Origin: Acanthosoma haemorrhoidale | Taxonomy: Eukaryota; Arthropoda; Insecta; Hemiptera; Acanthosomatidae | Assembly (NCBI GenBank): GCA_930367205.1 | Contig: OV884014.1 | Location: 75,867,104 to 75,931,103, forward strand | Length of the DNA stretch: 64,000 nt | Direction of reading: 5' to 3' | Shown: positions 24,905 through 34,099 of the stretch, in pieces | Position numbering within the stretch: position 1 is the stretch's first letter | How the letters are laid out: every line of letters starts with the position of its first letter | Made by a program: the position numbers and the translations under genes | The notes under the pieces: model-generated | What the model was told of the DNA's origin: nothing | Databases searched by the model: none | The model's input: the letters and a program-made list of their open reading frames with translations, nothing else

Positions 24905-25350
24905 TTATTGAATAAATATTTTCAATCGATAACTATTATGTCTAGAATTTATTGTCATCTAGCATTTAATAATTATCCTCAATTGATAATCCACATACCA
25001 TCACTTCTAACTGGGTCACCCTGCATTATCATCAATTGATAATTTATATACTATCACCTTTTATTATGTCAAGAATTTATCATCATCTAGTATTTTCTAA
25101 ATATCCTTAATTTATATCTAACATAATACTACCTCTAATCATCACTAAATTCAATAAATATCCTTAATTGACAACTATTATACTATCACCTCTTATTATG
25201 TTTACCATGTATTTGATAAATATCCTCAATCGATAATTAACATACTACTACCCTTACTATGTCTAGTATTTTATTAATATCCTTAATTTATAACTTATAT
25301 ACTAACACCTTTTATTACGTGCAGAATTCATTACCATTTAGTATTTATAT
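24905..25350. repeat. Decayed minisatellite, about seven units of ~57 bp
   Basis: The anchor t(c/t)aat(t/c)(g/t)ata, usually preceded by atcc, recurs at 24922, 24979, 25032, 25107, 25164, 25226 and 25283. The spacings are 57, 53, 75, 57, 62 and 57. Between anchors, 'atactatcacct', 'ttattatgtc(t)ag' and 'tctagtattt' recur in the same order. It is heavily diverged compared with the 1988-5134 array. Confidence 0.6.
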
Positions 25351-25740
25351 TCTATTGTCCTATATATTTTTTTTTATATTACTTTCAAATATGCAATGTA
25401 GCTGGTTATTGAATTACCGATTATTACTGATTTTCAAAATTCTATGTACCATATCTTGATAGAAAATCACATGTAATTATTTAAAACATTCTGACAAAAC
25501 AGAAATGAGGTAATCTTCATTTGGTAGATTCTTCCACTAGGTTTCCCTTATTGGATCCGAAACAGTACATAGACAGAGAGTCGTCTCAAACTACTCAACG
25601 GTTATACAGAGAAGTAAAACTTTGAACCAACCTCATGGAAACAGCGGCCGAAATAAGAAAAACACTAATTAATTTAGTTCTGGGACAGCAATAGAGGTAG
25701 AGAGGGTACAAGGAAGGTAAAATAAGGGTAGCCCTAGAAG

Positions 25741-25945
25741 TTGGGTCGTTGTGAGAGCGGAGGAGTGGAGGATTTGTTAATTTCCCGAATGGGCTCCCGG
25801 GAGGAGAGGAAACTGCAAATTGGAGGGAAAAGAGAGCCAGAAAGAGGAGGGGTTGGCCGGGGGGGGGGGGGAGAAGAAGGAAGAAGAGAGAAAAGATTAA
25901 CAAAGAAAGAGAGAGAGCGAGGGAGAGAGAAAGAGAGAGGCGGTC
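25741..25945. repeat. Long purine tract with G13 run
   Basis: The plus strand is strongly purine-biased. G13 (25859-25871) is followed by more than 70 bp of nearly pure A/G (gaagaaggaagaagagag, gagagagagcgagggagag). Such tracts can form triplex or G-rich structures. A plus-strand open frame across it is low-complexity and not called. Confidence 0.75.
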
Positions 25946-26865
25946 ATCAAGACAGGGACAGGCGCTGATTAGCCTCAGGCCTGTGAAGGGAGATGACGCC
26001 TTGGCATACTAACCATCCCGACACACTCGACACAACAATGGGCCCACATCCTGCCCTGTGCAACGCCTAGTCTTTCATCTTATCCAATATAAATATTTAA
26101 ACAATATTAATAATTCGCGCATGAATGCTTCTTTTGTTAGTTACTTCTCAGGATAAATGAGGAGCAAACTATATTTCACCCTGAGAGTTATTTAACACAC
26201 ACAATGAGGTAATAATTATGAGATATTTTTGCATTATATTTTGGGTTTCAATCAGTACTGCAATATGTATTACGAAACACGAGCCATTATTTTATTGAAA
26301 TGTTACAGTAAATTATTAATTTAGCTCATAGTCTTCTCCCATCAGATTTATGATTTTTTTATCTTGAAACAATATATATACAAGCGAAATTAGGATTGTA
26401 AAAAAATGAATTAACTATACAGACAGATGTCATGGAAATGTACCGTAAAGTGAAAAACTAGTCAGTATTTTTTACCAAAAATATTTCGTTTTATTAATTA
26501 AACCATCTTAGTAACTAAAATTGTGTCGGTCACATTGGAAAATCTTCGTTATTTAATTAATGCTTTTTTTTTTTACCATGGGAGAAAATCTAAAAATATC
26601 TTTTGACCTGGTCCTCTAAAAGTCTTATGGCCGCTATCTAAAATACAGAAATAGACATGCTCTAATTCTGTTCGAAAGTAGAACCTTCCCCTTCAGCAAT
26701 TATTACGATGATATAGTGTACTATTGTTAACTTCGAAAAATGTTCATATAATGAAATTCGGAAACATTTTTTTCGACACTAATGAGGCATTTGACACTTG
26801 ACATTGGTTAATATTAATGCAACTTTCTCAATACAGAGCGCAAGTGAGAACTGTTGATAGCTAAG
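25946..26865. other. AT-rich sequence, nothing recognised
   Basis: No repeat copy, RNA gene or supported frame was seen. Confidence 0.45.
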
Positions 26866-27150
26866 GTTGTGTTTTAGCTTGCCGAGGCGGAAATGTGCCC
26901 TCGGGCAATGAGCCTTGCACATACGATGCGGCCAATGACTCGGAAGGCCATCCCAGGGAATGGACAGGGAGCCTACAGGAGGACATCAGAGCCTCAAATG
27001 TTTAATTATGTTTTATTGCCCGGAAAGTTTTATAGCTGAGGCCTTCATAAAGGAGAGGAGGGTCTGCCTCATGGGGGACTTGTGCGCCTGCCTCTACTTG
27101 CGGCGGAGCAGCAATGAAGTACCAACTTTCAACATACTGGATAATGGATA
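26866..27150. promoter_or_regulatory. GC-richer candidate regulatory block
   Basis: Holds ttttattgcc, gttttatagc and ttcataaagg, all resembling posterior-Hox or Caudal sites, within 60 bp near 27010-27055, plus cggccaatga. The 64-codon plus-strand frame has no domain. Confidence 0.3.
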
Positions 27151-27739
27151 TTAACCACCAATGAAGGTATAAAGTTCCAATTATCTATTGCAGAGCACTT
27201 CGTGATATGATGGGTCTGGGTGTAGATCCGTAGGTAAAAATAAGCCCCTTTAAGCACCAAAAACCGTTCATTAAAATGTTTGGATTAAAGGTGAATATCA
27301 ATCCTATTTTATTATTATTCTCGAATAACTAAATAAATAAATTCAAACAAGATTCATATCAGATACATTGAACCAATAATAAGATGATAGTGTCATTATT
27401 AACTTTAGTGATACTTAAAGAATATTTATTTTAACAAGAGATAAACCCTTACTATCTCAATATTGAGCGTAACAAGTCAGACAAATGCAATCATTAACAT
27501 TATGAGCCCTTGAGAACGACATTATATACTGCTGAAAGCGCTTATGAATAAAGAATAAATACTTTTAGTAAGAAAGAAATAGGGCGTTAATTACCTACCT
27601 CAGGTTATTAATTATTTTAGTTTTACAAGCATTGTAGTATAGTTTTCCATATTTTTTTTTTCTCACTCACTAGCATGTTTCAGGACTCTACAACCTCCCT
27701 AAAAAGCCAGCGTTTCTAAAATCAAGTACACTTAACCCT
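27151..27739. other. AT-rich sequence, nothing recognised
   Basis: No gene or repeat copy was seen. Confidence 0.45.
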
Positions 27740-28190
27740 TAAAGAGCCCTAATGAAGGATGCCGAGCGGGAGTAAGCGTTGGTTTAAAACAGCTGTGCAG
27801 TTGTGGGAGTTCTCTCACCGGATCCGGGATAAACGAGCCCATGGCCTCATGAAGTCGTAGATCATTAGAGTACGTCGGACGAATCAGCAACGAGCCAGAT
27901 ATAAATATACTTTTAATGTAGGGACACCGGTTGTGAGCCGGAGTGAATTAGTGTAATGGCGACTCCTAACCGGCCGTTCGAATGCGGGGCCGGTGTGATG
28001 CACGGCACTGCGCTCAGCCCTGCGTTTTATTTACTGTTTAAATGACCACCCTGCCTTCGCCATAGCTCATCACCATCTTCTTATTCTGAGGACGTCTGAG
28101 GCGAGGCGTGGCACCCGCTGGGTTGTGGCGTCTCCGTTATATATACATCATATATGCAATGGAATGAGGGTTAGTGGGGGGGGGGGGTTA
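27740..28190. promoter_or_regulatory. GC-rich candidate regulatory block with G12 run
   Basis: CpG-containing DNA from about 27750 to 28140, including ccggatccgggataaacg and aaccggccgttcgaatgcgg. It ends in a G12 run (28176-28187). The gttcgaatgc word resembles a tRNA B box but no tRNA fold is possible around it. Confidence 0.3.
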
Positions 28191-28329
28191 ATGGCAAAGC
28201 TAGTACGATAACTATCTTAACTTGGTGTGAAAGTCATTAAGGAAAGATCTCGAAAATAGCCTAATTTGGCTATATCATTGAACTCGATTTAAAATGTCAA
28301 AGTGTGTCTATACTATCTCACTATAGAAA

Positions 28330-28440
28330 TAACCATCAGTGATAGTCAACAAAAAATCATGTTTTGAGTAGAGAGGTTGTAAGTTCAGACAATCGCTCTA
28401 TTTATAATATCCAAATTGAGTAAAAGTATTCAATCCATCT
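28330..28440 (+). repeat. Possible decayed SINE head
   Basis: 'catcagtg', 'atgttttgag' and 'gttgtaagttcagacaatc' occur in the same order as the A-box, middle and B-box regions of 12875-12953. Divergence is high. Confidence 0.25.
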
Positions 28441-28856
28441 TCAGCTCAACAAGAGATAAATTCCACAGAAATGATCATCGTGGTACAGTAAACAAAACTA
28501 AATTCAAAGATGTAATAAGATTATTTATTTTAAGAAATTTTCAGATTTTAAAAATGTGTTACAGTCTTTAGGTTTTTTTTTTTCAATTTATCCACGATTA
28601 AAATTTAGTATAAAGTACTTCAATGAAGACTTTATTTATAATTATAATGACATTAGCTTTTTGTTTTTTAGAAGCATTGTAGATTATTTTCATTATATAA
28701 ATTTGAAAACTATAAAATCATAGATATAATTTCTGTAAAAGAAAAATGTTTTTGTTTGCCAGCCCACTCATACATGAATATTCGATTCGAGTTAAATTGC
28801 TGGAATTATACGAATTAGGGAGGTTGCACCCTCCTACGAGGTCACATACCCACGGA

Positions 28857-29165
28857 CCCCCCCCCCATTGAACATACAGACAGACACCCCAAGTGACAGA
28901 AGACAGAGCAGAGCCGAGATGCGGAGCACAGACAGTAAGGGACGATCTAAATTGGCCAGTGGGTCCGCATTGCGGGCTGTCCCATGTAAATAGCCCACTC
29001 CGGCTAATTATCTCATTTTCTCTTTCACGGCTTCGTCCTTCCCTCTTCCGTATTGTCTCTCCTTCTAATCCTTTGTCTGTCGTCTGGAGCCCGGCCAGTC
29101 GTCTCATTTCCAACAGCCGCTCTTAATCCGTCTCCTTTTCCCCTCTTCATTTTCTCTTTTTCTTT
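28857..29165. promoter_or_regulatory. GC-richer block after C10 run
   Basis: C10 at 28857-28866. Then comes a GC-richer stretch with atgtaaatagcc and ggctaattatc (octamer- and homeodomain-like), followed by a pyrimidine-rich stretch. Opposing open frames on both strands are uninformative. Confidence 0.25.
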
Positions 29166-30299
29166 TCTTTTTCTGTTAAAATATTTCGCAATCCTTAAGC
29201 GCGATAATGAGTAGCCCACAAAAAGTAACATTAAAACTGTGATATTAAAGAAAAAAAAAATTAATAAATGGTAAATCATGGTCGGTTCAGGCTCTCGGTA
29301 CTAAACTACCAGAAACTAATTTAATACTTTTAGAGTACGTATAATACCTGATTTCTTTATTTTCCTGAAGCAATGTTAGAAAATATCCAGAGGGTAAAAA
29401 GGTTTCAGTCGAAAGTTCTTAGATTAATGTGAATCTTCCTTGGTACGTATTCAATAAAAAATACACTACATACGGACTGCAGTTTACCTCGGCTTAGTGC
29501 AATCATTAAAACAATTTTCCAAAATTTTCAACAAAGACTGAACCAAAGAACAGACTCACTTAACCCTCCTACACATATCAAAAGAAAATGATCAAGCTCC
29601 TTTGAAACAAGTGTTTACTCCAGTTATGGCGTTTTAAAAATTGGTTTAAGTTGATGAATAATTGCTGACGGATTTGTGAATCGATGGGCTGCCTGTAACC
29701 AGCCAATAGAATTTCAAGGCAATTCATTAAATGTTTGCAAAATATCTTTTACTAACTATTTTAGGTTTATATAATGTTCTGATTTTATTCCCAATGGGTA
29801 AGGGTACAGTAGAAACGGTATCAAAGAATCAATGTCAGCGAAATTCTGAAAAATTCATTTATTTTGACCCCCAAGCATATGCAATCTGCAACAATCGGAT
29901 TTAGCGAATTCGATCTGTCTTTTTTGAATAGTCGATTTTCTGAGGAGACAGTAAGCACCTTGCATTTTATTTTGAAGCAATTAGGAGGGTTGAGTAGATT
30001 TGCACTTATGTTAACTCTTTGTTGAAAATGTGAAATTTGTTTAATGACTTTATTTCCGAGGACAGAATGTGATAGTCCGTTTGTAGTATTTCATTTTATA
30101 CGGACCAAGGAAACTAAAGCTTGAGACTTTTCACTCGCCTTTCGACTGGAGCTGTTGAACCCTGTGGAGATTCGAATGTTTAGCAGGATTGTTTTTGAAA
30201 TAATAATATAATTTGCGTGTTTTATATATTTATAGTCGTTTTCTATCGGTATTTTTACCTCCCCCCTACAGTAGTTTTACTTTAAACTTTTAAAATAAT
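29166..30299. other. AT-rich sequence, nothing recognised
   Basis: No gene or repeat copy was seen. Confidence 0.45.
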
Positions 30300-30327
30300 A
30301 ATAAATCGCCTCAACTGGCGATTTATT
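30300..30327. repeat. 11-bp perfect hairpin
   Basis: aataaatcgcc (30300-30310) and ggcgatttatt (30317-30327) are perfect complements around the loop tcaact. There is no T-run or gene context to suggest a terminator. Confidence 0.85.
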
Positions 30328-30628
30328 CTACATACATTTATCACAATGAATTATTCTAAAATAATTGATTTGTGGAATAAAATGCGATATTAGCGTGGCC
30401 ATTTCTAGGCTAACATCCCTCTCGACATTTTGATTTTTCTGCTATGGATTCACTCCTTTCTTAAGCAATCACCACTCGATCCATAGCACTCATTAAAAAG
30501 CCATCCTTTCTCCTACAATGGTGATGTTTCGCATTCAAAACAGCTCAAACGTCTGAATGTAAAAGGTCTAAGTTTAAAAAGCAACGTTTGAAAGTCCCGT
30601 GTTATGATAAATGTTATCGGGGAAAGGT

Positions 30629-31090
30629 GGGGGGGGGGGGTTGACGAAGCAGGAAGGGACTCGAACCCATCAGACAGACAGACAGACACAGGCACTAAGA
30701 AGAGAACTGGCGTCTGAGTGATGGCAGTATAATGGAGGTGTGCTATCTAATTTCAGCGGTTAGCACCTGAGACTGACGTGTGATGTTTTCTTCACCTCGT
30801 GATGATATGTCCGACGTAATTACACATCAGGCCGGCCTCATGAAACCCAAACCGTCACCGCGCGGGGGGGGGGTTCCCCTTTGCCCCCCCTCTCACAGTC
30901 ACTAGCACACACCCATACACACACACATATATGACAATTACAGAACATACGATCGTAGAGAGAGAGGCCTTTGTTCCACTGTAGAGATAAGACGCACATC
31001 CTTCGGAGCACATGACACTGACGAGGGAGTAACATTAATTTTTGTTCCGTCTCCCGCGCGCGCGAACGTGCCCCGCCTTTTAATTCGTTC
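30629..31090. promoter_or_regulatory. GC-rich block with G12, G10, (CAGA)n and a CpG run
   Basis: G12 at 30629-30640; cagacagacagacagacaca at 30671-30690; G10 at 30864-30873 with C7 at 30884-30890 (a possible short hairpin); cacacac near 30911-30925; and cgcgcgcgcg near 31054-31064. No exon is supported. It may be an open, unmethylated element. Confidence 0.3.
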
Positions 31091-31477
31091 GGATCAACGT
31101 CACAGCCCTGTGACGGACGTATTCTGTACTAGCTGACGAATTATATTACAATATCTCCTCTCCATTTCCTAACCAAGGTCTTATATTAGCACGCGCAAAC
31201 AAAAATATGAAAAAATCGTGTATTTATAGTAATTTAAAAAGTTTAAAATATGTTCATCAAACGTCAAGAAAATTATAATTTGTATATGTTTATGTTCTAG
31301 TGATAGAACAGACATCAATTATTAGAAATACCCCGCAATGTTGATTGATCATTCAAGTTCTGTTTCGTTTATGTATATTATTAACTAATGTCTTTAATCC
31401 CAATATAATAAAACATTTACGTATTTTCCTGTCGACTCCATAGTTCATCCAATTTTGAGTTGTTTTAATTTTCAGAA
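31091..31477. other. AT-rich sequence, nothing recognised
   Basis: No gene or repeat copy was seen. Confidence 0.45.
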
Positions 31478-31505
31478 ACTTACCTGCAAACAAAGAAAAA
31501 AACAC
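31478..31505 (-). promoter_or_regulatory. Ratchet-type recursive splice site (zero-length exon)
   Basis: On the minus strand, a T-rich tract (TTTTTTTC then TTTGTTTG, about 31503-31487) runs into CAG|GTAAGT. The acceptor AG ends at 31484 and the donor GT begins at 31483. The 3' and 5' splice sites are therefore fused with no exon between. This is the known insect ratchet-point layout: polypyrimidine tract, CAG, then GTAAGT. An A-rich branch region (attaat, atcaat) lies just upstream. The strand agrees with the exons at 50149 and 740-872. CAGGTAAGT occurs only here in my reading of both strands. Confidence 0.65.
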
Positions 31506-31689
31506 TATTAATTATTGATTAATAACGTTAAAGGAATACTGTGTAAGTAAATTCAAAAATACAATTTTTTTTTTTCATTGAACAAATAAACTACATAGAC
31601 TAATAAATTGTACAATTCAAATGTGATTGTTGTTTATAAAAATAAATACACCAATAGGCAGGACATATAAAGAATATACAAGGGCGGTG

Positions 31690-31830
31690 GCTATATAAGA
31701 AAGGTGAAGTGACAGGGCGGGAAATGGACGGCGGGAAAATATTTGGCGGGACAGTGGAAGACAGGCGGGTGTTGTTTAGGTGGCGATTCAAAATGGAGGA
31801 GGTGTCAGTCAAAGTCCTGCATCCACCTTC
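31690..31830 (+). promoter_or_regulatory. TATA box with three E2F-like sites
   Basis: TATATAAG (31692-31699) is followed by gggcgggaaat (31715-31725), ggcgggaaaat (31730-31740) and atttggcgggac (31741-31752). These are three matches to the E2F word TTTSSCGC/GGCGGGAAA in under 40 bp. The first ATG in a good context (ttcaaaATGG) is at 31793 and opens a 27-codon frame starting MEEVSVKVLHPPS, with stop TGA and no donor inside. It could be a small plus-strand transcript or a fortuitous cluster. Confidence 0.35.
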
Positions 31831-32606
31831 TATTATTGATCCTACTTCTCAGGGCCCTCGGCTGTCCTTCCTATGACCTCCCCTGCCCCCCCTTATTTAT
31901 ATTTTTATATCTTATTCCTGTGCTGTCGATGGAATTTGTTCGGCTGTAAAGCCCAGATTAAAGATCGTTGGGAGGTAGACCTCTAGTTAAAATAAAAAAA
32001 ATACGTTATACATTGTTATTTATATAAAGGTTCAATTCATTGAAAGACTAATGACCAGTATATAATTATCGGAATGGAGATTAAACTTGGATTAGGATTA
32101 AATTAAAACCGTATTCGGTCCTGTCGATCTGAAATTTTCAAGGGATATTCATCTTTAATCAAGACTACACTGATTTTTTTTTTTTTATTCAGAACATAAA
32201 AAAATAATAATAAATCCATGGCGCCATACCTTACGATGAGGTATAGGACGACCTAAGACTGTTAGCATAGTTGATAGGAGGCACCGATGCTAGTGTGATG
32301 ACCACTAGGCTGATTACTTCTTTACCTTGAATGCAATTTTCTTAATGAGATATTTGTTTTACAAGTAGCAGCTCATTTATCTTCACGAGGCTGAGTAAAC
32401 CCCGACTAGGTCTATCCCCCAAAGAAAACAAACCTCCGCAGATAGAATGCAGCATCCTAATCTCCAGAACACGGGGATGGTCTAGGCAGAGAAAGAACAA
32501 TATGTAGTAATGTATCATCGCTTGTGCTTCCATGATGTAATAATCATTTTTTACCAAAAGGAACACAGAACAATTGATGTTCACCGACCGTTTAATGGAA
32601 TGAACC
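31831..32606. other. AT-rich sequence, no gene supported
   Basis: Nothing recognised apart from short frames without domains. Confidence 0.45.
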
Positions 32607-32618
32607 AATAGTTCAATA

Positions 32619-32860
32619 TAGGCTAGTATCCGGTGACGCGGCTGACGGAGGAGCGTGGGGGACTTCCCGAGACTCCGCTTTCTCTTCGCGGTGGATTTGG
32701 GGGTCTCTGGGCTGTCTGTAAATATTGTATGAATGAGCGAGTGAATGATGAACTGTAAATATGGTATGAATGAGAGCATTTATCTTAATTACTTATTGCC
32801 TTATAAAAGGCAGATTGTAATTTTAGCACAATAAAGGAATTTAACTGAAAAAAAAAAAAA
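32619..32860 (+). mobile_element. 5'-truncated LINE tail with poly-A and target-site duplication
   Basis: Second copy of the element at 16236-16410. It ends cacaataaaggaatttaactg plus a run of about 13 A. The 12-bp word aatagttcaata stands on both sides (32607-32618 and 32859-32870; the first two A of the right copy could belong to the tail). This is the hallmark of target-primed reverse transcription. The copy has an internal ~40-bp duplication of the 'ctgtaaatattgtatgaatgag' region. The minus-strand 145-codon open frame over it is not a gene. Confidence 0.85.
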
Positions 32861-32870
32861 TAGTTCAATA

Positions 32871-34099
32871 AAAGAGATCTTTCTCCGATTGTCTATTTGT
32901 TTTGGCAGTAACGCGAGCAATCATTAACCAATTGTTGAAATTTACAAAAAGGAGATTTGCCGAGGGGGGAGGTGAAGAAATGTCCAAACCACCAAGCAGG
33001 GTGGGGGGTAGGACACGACGTCAGGAACAAGATCCTTTGTCCTGCCACATACAAATTAGTATTTTATTTATTTTTTGCTCCCTGAGGAGCTCTTGTGAAA
33101 AGGAGAGTCCTGTCAGAGAGCGCGCCCCCTCGCTCGCAGGAATTGTAATTCGTGGGGAAGCCCCCCCTTCCAACGAAATCCCCCCTTTTACTCAGCGATG
33201 AATTAAGATATGGCAGATATTTCTTTGTAGATCCTACCGCGGCAGTCAGGTAAATCCGAGTCCTTTCTTCTCCTCCCGTGAAAGCAAGAGCATTAACTCT
33301 TCTTGTCCCTTTCTTTGTTCGTTTGTTCTGTAAAGATAATTTGATACGTATGGATGTTGAAGGAAATGGTTACAACTCTCGTTTATTTCAAAAGTAATTG
33401 AATGCCGAGAAATGCAAAAAGCGATATCAGCGTTTTGTTCTTTCTATGAGACATTTTAAACTTTGAAAAGAACTAACATAAGCAGAAAGACTGGCAATTA
33501 TGAAAGTACTGCTGGTAGAAGAATGATGACTAAAAAATAAATCACAGTTTAGGGAAACCTCCGCATAATCAGTTAACATTTCACTGATATTCAACTGCTA
33601 AAAAAAAAATTCAACTCTCGGTACAAAGTACTTGAAAAATTAAAAAATATCACATAATAAAAATATAATAGTTATATTGGTTTAAAAGTAACATTACTAC
33701 TCCACGCTAGAGGGTTACAACAGGAAGAGACTACTCTTCAACAATTTTTTTGTAATAGGAAAAGCCACTTTTCAGCAAGGGTAATACTACTCATGGTTTT
33801 ACAAAATATCAAGTAGTACTTAACAATAGTTCAAGTAATATATAACAAGATATCTTTGCTGTAGAAAATATCACTGGTATTGCAGTATCACAGTTGGAAT
33901 CATCAAAATAATCGGCAGTAACTAGTGTCAGTCAGTACTAATCATCTTGGTTTTAAAAAGTGCGGTTTTCTCAGTTTATTTTCTCCTTTTAAAAATACAG
34001 CAAACAGATTTGTTTTCATGATTGAGTGAATTCTTTAGCCCTGAAGAACTTTCTTTTTTAACAATTAACTACATATCTTTGTGAGTTTGTGAACGCAGA
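32871..34099. other. Mixed sequence; GC-richer patch at 32960-33270
   Basis: Contains a C7 run (33161-33167) and gagagcgcgccccctcgctcg. The 99-codon plus-strand frame has no domain. 33540-33960 is AT-rich with loosely recurring 'agtact/tcac' words but no clear period. Confidence 0.35.

Noticed and set aside
27980..28000. gttcgaatgc as a tRNA T loop
   Set aside because: Flanking stems do not pair and no acceptor stem is present.
30655..30680. ggttcgagtccc-like B box on the minus strand
   Set aside because: No A box or cloverleaf can be drawn around it, and it runs into a (CAGA)n repeat.
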